A stretch of DNA of 7,257 bases from an uncultured Solirubrobacterales bacterium (GTDB lineage Bacteria > Actinomycetota > Thermoleophilia > Solirubrobacterales > Solirubrobacteraceae). Below the pieces are notes generated by a model. That model was not told the DNA's origin, did not search any database, and saw only the letters and a list, made by a program, of their open reading frames with translations. The stretch's first letter is position 1, and the number at the start of each line of letters is the position of its first letter. The translations under genes and the position numbers were made by a program. The stretch is from NCBI GenBank assembly GCA_903959665.1, contig CAJBXY010000016.1, positions 1-7,257 on the forward strand. The letters run 5' to 3'. Below, one piece after another: positions 1 to 5,986 of the stretch.

Positions 1-1887
1 AAGCTCGCTGCTCAAGATCTTCGCTTTGGCTGCCGTCGAGCCGACTTGTAGCGACGAGACTTGGCGGCCAATCAGGTCTTGGTTGGGCCCAAGCCGGTAA
101 AGCGACGCGCGGCCCGGAGGGAACAGCTCTGACCAACTGCGCGCCAGCTGGTCTCGCTGCTTGATCAGCTGGTTCCAGTCGCCGGTGATCTTCTTTTCGG
201 CGCGGCCGTTACGAACCGCAACGGTTCTCTTCTTGTTCTCGCTGCCCAGTGGCACGCCATCGAACTTCAGCCCCTCACCGGTCTTAGTTACCTGCGCGAC
301 GGTCGGCGCGATGTCGATCGACTGCGTGAAGCCGGTATCGACAGCGCCCTTGCTCTGCCCGGGCAGTTTGACGAAGAGGGGAGTATTGGCCAGCTCGGGG
401 AGATTCTGCTTGGTTACCGGCCGGCGCGAGCCGCCGGGGCGGTAGCTGACGCCGTGGTCGGCGGTGACGATGAAGAGCGAGCGCTGCCAGATTCCAGCCT
501 CTTTCATCCGCTTGATGATGCTGGCGAGAATCTTGTCGGCGTACTCGGTCTGCAACATTGCGCGCTGCAAGGCAACGTCGCTTGGGTAGCGGTCTTTGCT
601 CCAGATTTGGTCGTTGAGGCCAGGAGCATCGCTGCCATCGGTGATGTACTGATCGCCCTCTGGTGAGAAGCGCCACGGAACGTGGGGCAAGAGCATGTGG
701 AAGACGTAGAGCGGCGCGCGCCCCTCGCCGCTGATCGCGTTCTGCTTCTCGGCCGTCAGCCGTAGCCCATCGTTTCGTGAGCCGGCTCCGGGCAGGTCGG
801 CGAGCGCCGGGCTGTCAGCGAAGCGAGCCTTCGGGCTTACGGCCTTCGCTTTCTCCGCCACGCTCAGCTGCTTGGTAGTTGGCGCAAAGTCGGTGTAGGT
901 GGCGTCGATTGCAGGTAGTTCGTTGGCCAGATCGGCAGGCAGCACGGTCCGCCCGGCAACAACTGTCAGATCGTCGAAGAGCGCAGTAAGGCGCTGCTTG
1001 GAGTTGCCGACCGGCAGCGGCTCACAGATCGACGGCGGGCAGACGTGGGTCACCGCCTCGAGATTGGTCACGCGATGGCTCGGCGCGAGCATCGTGTAAA
1101 TGCTCTGGTCGTAAACCGGGTTGCTTGGTGTGTCGTCGGGAGGTGTTAGACCGGTCAAGATTGCCGGCACGGCAGACCAAGTGGCGTCGCTGACGGTGGT
1201 GTTGTTCTTGTACCAAGTGGCGGTCTGGCCGAGCTTTGCGAATGTCGGAAATCGCTCTGCGTCGAGCGAGGTGTCGCCCTTCATCAGCATTGCGGCGGGA
1301 AGCTCGTCGTAGATCACGAGCACGACCGGCGTTGAGTTGCCGGACTCGCCGGACGCTCCGCTCGAGCCTTCGTCGCTGGGCATGATCACGCTGGAGACGG
1401 GGGAGGCGAAGATAAAGAGCGCGAGGAAGAGAAAAGAGGCGGGCGTTAAGACGGTCAAGAAGGTGCGCATTCCAGCGGTCTTCCAGAACGCCACCGCTGC
1501 GAGCGCGCCGAGCGCCAACGAGATCACAACCGCCGGCAGCGTCGCCGACAGAGGACCCTTGACGAACTGCAGCGCCACTAGGCCGGTCAGTAGCGCGATG
1601 AAGAGAAGGTGAACGATGCGCGCTGCGCTCGCCGAAACCGCCCTTACGATCAGCTCAATCAGCGTCAGGACGAGCGGCGGTATGAAGGTAACTGCGATCG
1701 CGAAGATCAGGATGTCGCCCGGCGTGTTGCCGCGGGCGACGAAGAAGGCGCTGTCGCTGCCTAGTACGTCAAAGAGCGGGCGAACAAGACCGAGCGACCA
1801 GAGCGCGGCGAGCTGCAGCCCAAGAACCCACCACGAAGGCCACTGCTGCGCCGCCTGCTGCCCCTCGGCTGCGGGCTCGCTGCTCAA
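1..1887 (-). CDS. LtaS-like membrane-anchored alkaline-phosphatase-superfamily (sulfatase-fold) protein, C-terminus cut by the window
   Basis: The frame is open from a TTG at 1887 to base 1 (629 codons seen) and runs off the window, so the C-terminus is missing. Residues 1-170 hold about five hydrophobic helices (roughly 19-36, 57-82, 91-109, 116-134, 142-168). A Ser/Gly linker (about 171-186) leads into a sulfatase-fold domain, probably facing outside. Likely active-site parts are the metal-binding YDE (D194), a Thr nucleophile candidate (T236 in DATWSAVPAILTG), H397 and H402 in HMLLPHVPW, D477/H478 in TADHG, and SIDIAPT near 522-528. Counted back from the TG, T236 sits where true sulfatases carry the formylglycine Cys, so a phosphotransferase or phosphodiesterase acting on envelope polymers is more likely than a sulfatase; this is inference. 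Five helices plus an outer catalytic domain is the layout of lipoteichoic acid synthase. The TTG start lies one base after the upstream stop; no upstream ATG or GTG is in frame and the next ATG would remove four helices. Substrate unknown. Confidence 0.85.
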   Translation of the reverse strand, partial: MSSEPAAEGQQAAQQWPSWWVLGLQLAALWSLGLVRPLFDVLGSDSAFFVARGNTPGDILIFAIAVTFIPPLVLTLIELIVRAVSASAARIVHLLFIALLTGLVALQFVKGPLSATLPAVVISLALGALAAVAFWKTAGMRTFLTVLTPASFLFLALFIFASPVSSVIMPSDEGSSGASGESGNSTPVVLVIYDELPAAMLMKGDTSLDAERFPTFAKLGQTATWYKNNTTVSDATWSAVPAILTGLTPPDDTPSNPVYDQSIYTMLAPSHRVTNLEAVTHVCPPSICEPLPVGNSKQRLTALFDDLTVVAGRTVLPADLANELPAIDATYTDFAPTTKQLSVAEKAKAVSPKARFADSPALADLPGAGSRNDGLRLTAEKQNAISGEGRAPLYVFHMLLPHVPWRFSPEGDQYITDGSDAPGLNDQIWSKDRYPSDVALQRAMLQTEYADKILASIIKRMKEAGIWQRSLFIVTADHGVSYRPGGSRRPVTKQNLPELANTPLFVKLPGQSKGAVDTGFTQSIDIAPTVAQVTKTGEGLKFDGVPLGSENKKRTVAVRNGRAEKKITGDWNQLIKQRDQLARSWSELFPPGRASLYRLGPNQDLIGRQVSSLQVGSTAAKAKILSSEL

Positions 1888-1888
1888 A

Positions 1889-2101
1889 TCAGGACTGCGG
1901 TGCGTCGCGCTCGGTCGGCGCGTCTGCTGCCGTCGTGACCGTTGAGCTGTCGTCGTCGCCGCGGCCGAAGATGCCCTTGATCCGCTTCCAGTACATCTTC
2001 ATTGCGACGCCGGCGGCAGCAAAGCCACCAACCAGAAGTTGAAGGATCATCGAGCCGCTACCGGCGTCGAGATAAGCGAGAGTGGTCTGAAGGCTGGTCA
2101 T
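1889..2101 (-). CDS. Small membrane protein with a YLDAGSGS motif (70 aa), coupled to the LtaS-like gene
   Basis: This 70-residue protein has a short N-terminus, the motif YLDAGSGSMILQ (residues 10-21), one hydrophobic helix (about 18-36), a basic stretch with KMYWKRIK (35-42), and an acidic, Thr/Ala-rich tail that should be disordered. From memory, many bacteria have small proteins of this type with YLDPGTGS or YLDPGSGS, often beside envelope-polymer genes; the usual Pro is Ala here. Function is not established. By the positive-inside rule the basic segment and tail would be cytoplasmic. The ATG at 2101 is preferred over a longer in-frame ATG at 2152 because AGGAG sits nine bases before it and the extra residues look non-coding. 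The stop is followed after one base by the TTG of the LtaS-like gene, so the two are almost certainly cotranscribed and translationally coupled. A partner or regulator of that enzyme is a reasonable guess. Confidence 0.85.
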   Translation of the reverse strand: MTSLQTTLAYLDAGSGSMILQLLVGGFAAAGVAMKMYWKRIKGIFGRGDDDSSTVTTAADAPTERDAPQS

Positions 2102-2110
2102 AGAAAGGAT

Positions 2111-2115
2111 CTCCT
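2111..2115 (-). promoter_or_regulatory. Shine-Dalgarno site of the 70-aa membrane protein gene
   Basis: AGGAG on the minus strand, nine bases before the ATG at 2101. It decides between this start and the upstream in-frame ATG at 2152, which lacks a comparable site. It is one of the few clear ribosome binding sites in the window. Confidence 0.7.
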
Positions 2116-2178
2116 GATTTGGGTGGAACGCGGGCAAAGAGACCCTGCGCAAAGAACGACTGACCTGAAGAGGTTACC

Positions 2179-2197
2179 GGATTGTTATCAAGAATCC
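2179..2197. repeat. Imperfect 19-bp palindrome, possible operator
   Basis: GGATTGTTATCAAGAATCC: the outer five bases on each side pair exactly (GGATT/AATCC), then one G-G mismatch, then TT/AA, around an ATC centre. It lies about 78 bases upstream of the 70-aa gene start, within its presumed promoter region. AT-rich palindromes of this length are typical of dimeric repressor sites, but it is a single copy and may be chance. Confidence 0.3.
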
Positions 2198-2246
2198 TGC
2201 AGTTCGATTCCAGATGGCCAGTTTACGCTCTTACTACGGCCTCTAT

Positions 2247-2408
2247 TCAGCCTTTGAGCAAGACCCAAACAAGCGTCGCAGCGAAGGCGATTTGCCCGAA
2301 AGTAAGGGCGATTCCAAGGTTGCTGGAGCCGAGTAAGAGAGCCAGCACCGTTCCCAAGGTGAATGCAGCAATCATTGCCGCCAGTTGAACGCTCTGTGAA
2401 CGGATCAT
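2247..2408 (-). CDS. Small two-helix membrane protein (53 aa) overlapping the end of ecm
   Basis: Read on the minus strand, the ATG at 2408 overlaps the ecm stop as ATGA and opens a 53-codon frame ending in TGA at 2249-2247. The product starts MIRSQSVQLAAMIAAFTLG and has two hydrophobic stretches (about residues 9-28 and 32-51) around a short SSNLG turn, ending in WVLLKG. That is a compact helical hairpin with one positive charge near each end. I do not recognise a family. Coding character is supported by the exact ATGA coupling, by the hydrophobic pattern lasting until the stop, and by the frame holding only this protein. A shorter start at Met12 would keep most of both helices. It lacks a strong ribosome binding site, so translation probably depends on ribosomes finishing ecm. 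Its role is unknown; a tie to the mutase is suggested only by position. Confidence 0.72.
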   Translation of the reverse strand: MIRSQSVQLAAMIAAFTLGTVLALLLGSSNLGIALTFGQIAFAATLVWVLLKG

Positions 2409-4393
2409 GCGGCGGCGCTGATTCCGTTGCGTTCGGCGACAAGCCTGACGATGTCGCCGATGATCGAAGTGATCTCAAAATCCTTCGGTGTGTAGACGCC
2501 AGCAACCCCGGCGGCCGTGAGCTCAGCGACGTCGGCGTCGGGGATGATGCCGCCGACGACGACCGGCGCGGTGGCACCGAGCTTGGCCATGTCGTCGATC
2601 ACGGCTGGAATCAGCTCACGGTGCGAGCCGGAGAGGATCGAGAGGCCAACGACGTCGACGTCCTCCTGCATCGCGCTGGTGGCGATCTGCTCCGGGCTAA
2701 GACGGATTCCCTCGTAGACGACCTCCATCCCGGCGTCGCGCGCGCGGACGGCGATCTGCTCGGCGCCATTGGAGTGGCCGTCGAGGCCTGGCTTGCCGAC
2801 GAGAATCTTGATCCTGCGGCCGAGCGCGTCGCTAACGCGGTTGACCTCATCGCGTAGCGCGGCGAGCGATTCGTCATCGCTGCCGGCGCTGACCGCTCCG
2901 CTTACGCCGGTCGGAGCGCGGTACTCGCCAAAGCTGCTGCGTAGCGCCGCCGCCCACTCGCCGGTCGTCACGCCGGCCTTTGCGGCGGCGATTGTCGCCG
3001 GCATGATGTTCTCGCTTTCGTCAGCGGCCACGCGCTCCAGCTCAGCGATGGCAGCCTCGGCCGCGCCAGCGTCACGCTGCGCCCGCCAGGCACGGACCGC
3101 CTCGGCCTGCTCGGCTTCGAGCGCCGGGTCAACGGTCAAGATGCCGCCGTCGCTGCCGGCCATCAGCGGCGACTCTTCGGTCTCGGTGAAACTGTTAAGG
3201 CCGACGACGATCTGCTCGCCGCTTTCAATCCGCCGCATCCGCTGACGGTGGCTGTCAACGAGCGCGCCCTTCATATATTCGACCGCCTCAACGGCGCCGC
3301 CCTGGCCGGCGACGACCTCGATCTCGGCGCGGGCGCCGGTCAGCAGCTCGTCGACGAGACCGTCCATCACGACCGACCCTTCGAAGATGTCGGGGTATTC
3401 GAGCAGGTCGGTTTCGTAAGCCATCAGCTGCTGAATCCGCAGCGACCACTGCTGGTCCCACGGCCGCGGCAGGCCGAGCGCCTCGTTCCAGGCAGGGAGC
3501 TGGATTGCGCGGGCGCGGGCGTCGCGGCCGAGCGTCACCGAGAGCATCTCAAGCACGATCCGCGGAACGTTGTTCTCCGGCTGCGATTCGGTCAGGCCGA
3601 GCGAGTTGACCTGAACGCCGTAGCGCAGACGCAGCTTGCGCTCGTCGGTTACGCCGTAGCGCTCACGGCCGATCTCCTCCCAGAGGATCGTCATCGCGCG
3701 CAGCTTCGCGTGCTCTTCGATGAAGCGCATTCCCGCATTGACGAAGAACGAAATGCGCCCGAAGACGTCGCCGATCCGCTCCGGCGCGACGCGCTCGGCG
3801 GCAGCGTCAAGGACGGCGATCGCGTTGCTCATCGCAAAAGCGATCTCCTGAACCGGCGTGGCGCCAGCTTCCTGGAGGTGGTAGCTGCAAATGTTGATCG
3901 GGTTCCACTGCGGCACGTGCTCAACGGTGTAGGCGATCATGTCGGCGATCAGCCGCATCGACGGGGCAGGCGGGAAGGCGTAGGTGCCGCGCGCGAGGAA
4001 CTCCTTGATGATGTCGTTCTGCGTTGTGCCGGTCAGCTCTGCCTGCGAGGCGCCCTGCTCCTCGGCGACGGCGATGTAGAGCGCCAGCAGCCAGGCGGCG
4101 GTGGCGTTGATCGTCATCGAGGTGTTCATCTTGTCGAGCGGAATCTCGCTCAGCAGCGCTTCCATGTCGCCGCGGTGGGCGACCGGCACGCCGACCTTGC
4201 CAACCTCGCCGCGGGCGATCGGGTCGTCGGGGTCGTAGCCGGTCTGCGTTGGCAGATCAAAAGCGATCGAAAGGCCTGTCTGGCCCTTCTCAAGGTTCGA
4301 GCGATAGAGCTCGTTCGACTTCTCGGCCGTCGAGTGACCGGCATAGGTGCGGATCATCCACGGGCGATCCGGTTCTGGCAGGCGGGGGTCCAT
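2405..4393 (-). CDS. ecm: Ethylmalonyl-CoA mutase (MeaA/Ecm-type, coenzyme B12-dependent)
   Basis: This 662-residue acyl-CoA mutase rearranges the carbon skeleton by a radical mechanism with adenosylcobalamin, most likely (2R)-ethylmalonyl-CoA to (2S)-methylsuccinyl-CoA in the cytosol. The catalytic barrel opens with RTYAGHSTAEKSNELYR (15-31) and GLSIAFDLPTQTGYD (40-54). FDLPTQTGYD is the form I recall for Ecm/MeaA; methylmalonyl-CoA mutase has FDLATHRGYD and isobutyryl-CoA mutase FDLPTQMGYD. Further conserved blocks are MNTSMTINATAAWLLALY, QNDIIKEF, NICSYHLQEAGATP, YGVQVNSLGLTESQPENN and LPRPWDQQWS. After a linker, a C-terminal B12 domain carries DGHSNG, the DxHxxG motif with H540 as cobalt ligand. 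Length fits a single-chain Ecm. The start has no ribosome binding site but TACAAT six bases upstream, pointing to a leaderless message. The presence of ccr nearby strongly supports the Ecm assignment over related mutases. The stop overlaps the start of the 53-aa gene. Confidence 0.9.
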   Translation of the reverse strand: MDPRLPEPDRPWMIRTYAGHSTAEKSNELYRSNLEKGQTGLSIAFDLPTQTGYDPDDPIARGEVGKVGVPVAHRGDMEALLSEIPLDKMNTSMTINATAAWLLALYIAVAEEQGASQAELTGTTQNDIIKEFLARGTYAFPPAPSMRLIADMIAYTVEHVPQWNPINICSYHLQEAGATPVQEIAFAMSNAIAVLDAAAERVAPERIGDVFGRISFFVNAGMRFIEEHAKLRAMTILWEEIGRERYGVTDERKLRLRYGVQVNSLGLTESQPENNVPRIVLEMLSVTLGRDARARAIQLPAWNEALGLPRPWDQQWSLRIQQLMAYETDLLEYPDIFEGSVVMDGLVDELLTGARAEIEVVAGQGGAVEAVEYMKGALVDSHRQRMRRIESGEQIVVGLNSFTETEESPLMAGSDGGILTVDPALEAEQAEAVRAWRAQRDAGAAEAAIAELERVAADESENIMPATIAAAKAGVTTGEWAAALRSSFGEYRAPTGVSGAVSAGSDDESLAALRDEVNRVSDALGRRIKILVGKPGLDGHSNGAEQIAVRARDAGMEVVYEGIRLSPEQIATSAMQEDVDVVGLSILSGSHRELIPAVIDDMAKLGATAPVVVGGIIPDADVAELTAAGVAGVYTPKDFEITSIIGDIVRLVAERNGISAAA

Positions 4394-4399
4394 CGGGCG

Positions 4400-4405
4400 A
4401 TTGTA
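4400..4405 (-). promoter_or_regulatory. Candidate -10 element for leaderless ecm transcript
   Basis: TACAAT on the minus strand, separated by six bases (CGCCCG) from the ecm ATG at 4393. With the usual distance from -10 to transcription start, the message would begin at or next to the A of ATG. No Shine-Dalgarno site exists in the short gap, and leaderless genes with TANNNT at this distance are common in actinobacteria. No good -35 hexamer is seen at 16-18 bases; CTGACA occurs 13 bases upstream, which is too close. Confidence 0.5.
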
Positions 4406-4409
4406 TGCT
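4404..4409 (+). promoter_or_regulatory. Candidate -10 element for the MBL-fold gene, overlapping the ecm promoter
   Basis: TATGCT on the plus strand, eight bases before the TTG at 4418. It matches TANNNT and would also give a leaderless or near-leaderless message. It shares two base pairs with the opposing ecm -10 (4400-4405), so the two promoters could not easily be open at once. No -35 consensus is visible upstream, since that stretch is the 5' end of ecm. Confidence 0.35.
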
Positions 4410-4417
4410 GCGAGGCC

Positions 4418-5254
4418 TTGTCAGAGCTTGAAGCGATCGATCTGCAACATCTGGGCCGCGAGCAGTCGATCTGCTGCTACCGGCAGGGCGACGTGATCAT
4501 CGATCCTGGCCCACAGGTAAGCAGTCAGCGAGTGATTGACGCGCTCGGTGGCGAGGCGCCGCGAGCGATCCTGCTCACGCACATCCACCTTGACCACGCA
4601 GCGGCAACAGGCGCGCTGATCGAGCTGTGGCCCGAAACCGAGGTGTGGGTTCACGAACGCGGCGCGCCGCACGTGATCGATCCGGAGCGACTGATCGCAA
4701 GTGCGGCGAGGATTTATGGCGACGAGATGGAGCGCCTTTGGGGCGCGATTCTGCCGGTGCCGGCAGAGCGCGTGCGGGTTCTCTACGGGGATGAAGAGAT
4801 CGGCAACTGGAAGCTTCTCTATACGCCCGGCCATAGCGGCAACCACATCGCCTATCTGCACCAGCCGAGCGGCACGCTCTTCAGCGGCGACGTTGCCGGG
4901 GTGCGGCGGCTCGGCGGGCCGGTGCTAGCGCCAACGCCGCCGCCAGAGATCGACCTAGAGGGCTGGGAGCGGTCGATCGAACTGATTGAGAGCGTCGAGC
5001 CGGAGCGGCTTGCGGTAACGCACTTTGGCGTTTACGACGACGTTGGCGAGCAGCTAGCGGCGCTGCGCGAGGACCTCCAGCGCGCCCAAAGCTGGGCGCT
5101 CGAAGCGGCCGACGCCGAGGCTTACGCTGCGCTGCAGGCCGAGTGGCTGGTTGGGGCTGCTGATGCAGAGACGGCGGCCGGCTACTTCGCCGTGATGGCC
5201 TCCGAGGACGGCTACGCGGGAATCAAGCGGGCGCTACTGCAGCGCGAAAAGTAG
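4418..5254 (+). CDS. MBL-fold metallo-hydrolase (glyoxalase II-like), 278 aa
   Basis: A metallo-beta-lactamase-fold hydrolase with a full set of metal ligands: THIHLDH (H55, H57, D59, H60), H139 in TPGHSGNH, D158 in FSGDVAG, and H202 in THFG. This is the dinuclear-metal pattern of glyoxalase II-like enzymes acting on thioesters, phosphodiesters or lactones; the substrate cannot be told from sequence. The fold covers about residues 10-210, and the rest is a helical tail rich in Ala and Glu. TTG at 4418 is chosen because homologues I recall begin M-x-E-L-E then a stretch like IDLQHLGRE, matching here exactly from this codon. The frame stays open for over 1.1 kb upstream, but that part is antisense to ecm and not real. 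GAGG lies only two bases before TTG, too close to serve, so leaderless expression is possible. The ClpS-like gene follows after 22 bases and is likely cotranscribed. Confidence 0.85.
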   Translation: MSELEAIDLQHLGREQSICCYRQGDVIIDPGPQVSSQRVIDALGGEAPRAILLTHIHLDHAAATGALIELWPETEVWVHERGAPHVIDPERLIASAARIYGDEMERLWGAILPVPAERVRVLYGDEEIGNWKLLYTPGHSGNHIAYLHQPSGTLFSGDVAGVRRLGGPVLAPTPPPEIDLEGWERSIELIESVEPERLAVTHFGVYDDVGEQLAALREDLQRAQSWALEAADAEAYAALQAEWLVGAADAETAAGYFAVMASEDGYAGIKRALLQREK

Positions 5255-5276
5255 TTAGCGGCTAGGCTTTTTAGTG

Positions 5277-5564
5277 ATGTCGCAGACAGTCGAACTACCG
5301 CGCACGCAGGGCCCGGGCTCCGGAATCGGAGGCCAGTGGCGAGTGATTGTGCGCAACGACAACCACAACACCTTCGACGGTGTTGCCAGCGCGCTTTCGC
5401 GCACGCTGCCTGGTGTAACGCTCGACGCCGGCTACGCGCTGGCGGATGAGATTCACGGCCGCGGGCTGGCGATCGTCTGGAGCGGCCATCAAGAAGCGGC
5501 CGAGCTTTACTGGGAGCAGCTGCGTGACGCTGGCCTAACGATGGCCCCGCTCGAGCAGGGCTAG
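5277..5564 (+). CDS. clpS: ClpS-like adaptor of the Clp protease, 95 aa
   Basis: ClpS binds proteins with destabilising N-terminal residues (N-end rule) and hands them to the ClpA or ClpC unfoldase for degradation by ClpP in the cytosol. After a flexible Gly-rich N-terminus (1-20), the core begins WRVIVRNDNHNTFDGV (21-36) and continues through GYALADEIHGRGLAIV (52-67) to about residue 88. N27, D28 and H60 correspond to the residues that hold the substrate amino group in E. coli ClpS (N34, D35, H66). The usual NDDxTTM is NDNHNTF here, so the second Asp is Asn and the gating Met is Phe. GTG at 5274 directly precedes ATG at 5277; ATG is chosen, but either may serve. AGG lies ten bases upstream, weak; TAGGCT eight bases upstream also resembles a -10. 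The gene follows the MBL-fold gene closely, as part of the same unit. Confidence 0.85.
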   Translation: MSQTVELPRTQGPGSGIGGQWRVIVRNDNHNTFDGVASALSRTLPGVTLDAGYALADEIHGRGLAIVWSGHQEAAELYWEQLRDAGLTMAPLEQG

Positions 5565-5575
5565 TCGCCGCCTAA

Positions 5576-5986
5576 CTAGCGATCGGCGATCGCTTCGAGC
5601 GTCTCTTCGCGATCAGGATCCGGCGTTGGATTGTGGCCGTTGGGCTCACCGCCGTTGTGCCCGCCGCCGTTCTGCGGCGGCTCGGGGCTGACGCGACCCT
5701 CACCGACGAGGTCGTTCCAGGCGTAGAAGACCGGCACCTGATACCAGCCGGAGGCGATCGCGCGGAACTCTGTCATCTCCGGGCCCGACCACCAGCGCTC
5801 GAAGTCGAGCTTCTCTTCGAAGTGGGCGATCTGCGTGAACTTGTAGCGGTCATCACGGCTGCGGTGAACGGCCCAAGCGGTGGCGCCGTAGCGCAGTGCG
5901 GTTGGGGCGACGTCGCGCAGGGCGGCCTCCAGCTTGTCGCCGCGAAAGCCGGTCGCGTACCAAGGAATGTCAACAACGCTTGCCAT
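5576..5986 (-). CDS. Conserved-looking small protein of unknown function (136 aa), coupled to ccr
   Basis: The first 95 or so residues look like a compact globular alpha/beta domain: a strand around VVDIPWYATGF, a helix around KLEAALRDVAP, strands around ATAWAVHRS and RYKFTQIAHFEE, a helix FERWWSGPEMTEFRAIA, and a final strand WYQVPVFYAWND. This order and the aromatic-rich pattern recall the ferredoxin-like dimeric alpha-beta barrel (antibiotic-biosynthesis-monooxygenase or EthD type), but no catalytic motif identifies a reaction. The last 40 residues are Gly, Asn and Pro rich (NGGGHNGG, PNGHNPTPDPD) and probably disordered. The ATG shares its A with the ccr stop (TGATG) and has AGGTG four bases and GAGG ten bases upstream, so translation is coupled to ccr and the start is firm. 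A role beside Ccr is suggested by position only. Confidence 0.8.
   Translation of the reverse strand: MASVVDIPWYATGFRGDKLEAALRDVAPTALRYGATAWAVHRSRDDRYKFTQIAHFEEKLDFERWWSGPEMTEFRAIASGWYQVPVFYAWNDLVGEGRVSPEPPQNGGGHNGGEPNGHNPTPDPDREETLEAIADR
5579..5593. repeat. Perfect 15-bp palindrome at the meeting point of convergent genes
   Basis: GCGATCGGCGATCGC pairs exactly around a single central base and would form a GC-rich hairpin (six pairs with a three-base loop) in either transcript. It lies in the last codons (Ala-Ile-Ala-Asp-Arg) of the 136-aa gene and 15 bases after the ClpS-like stop. No T-run follows on either strand, so it is not a classical intrinsic terminator, though it could slow or end converging transcription. 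Codon choice (GCG ATC GCC GAT CGC) may be explanation enough. Confidence 0.35.

Larger units (their letters stand above)
2102..2246 (-). other. 145-base non-coding leader between the 53-aa and 70-aa genes
   Basis: No frame here looks coding on either strand, and it is visibly less GC-rich than the flanking genes, as expected of a promoter or leader. It should carry the promoter of the downstream small-protein/LtaS-like unit, but I could not assign a convincing -35/-10 pair. TTGATA and TAACCT both occur on the minus strand but are too close together (9 bases). It contains the imperfect palindrome at 2179-2197 and the ribosome binding site at 2111-2115. No hairpin with a T-run that would end ecm transcription is visible, so read-through from ecm is possible. 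Confidence 0.5.

Noticed and set aside
2102..2152. Upstream ATG at 2152 that would extend the 70-aa protein by 17 residues.
   Set aside because: AGGAG at 2115-2111 is correctly placed for the ATG at 2101, and the extension adds no hydrophobic or conserved segment.
2188..2577. Minus-strand 129-residue frame across the ecm end and the following leader.
   Set aside because: It is out of frame with ecm and with the 53-residue gene, is rich in Ser/Arg/Pro, and has no ribosome binding site; the 53-residue frame explains this stretch better.
3248..4417. Plus-strand frame open for about 1.17 kb upstream of the MBL-fold gene, which would give a 668-residue fusion protein.
   Set aside because: This part is exactly antisense to ecm, its translation is low-complexity Arg/Asp/His-rich sequence with no domain, and it reflects the codon pattern of the opposite strand. 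The MBL homology starts at the TTG at 4418.
4410..4417. GAGG just before the TTG at 4418 as a ribosome binding site.
   Set aside because: Only two bases separate it from the start codon, too few for normal initiation.
1694..5761. Four copies of GCGATCGC (near 1694, 3815, 5586 and 5754), the HIP1 octamer familiar from cyanobacteria, more than expected by chance.
   Set aside because: Each copy falls on an Ala-Ile-Ala stretch of a gene, with GCG and ATC as the preferred codons, so codon usage accounts for them.
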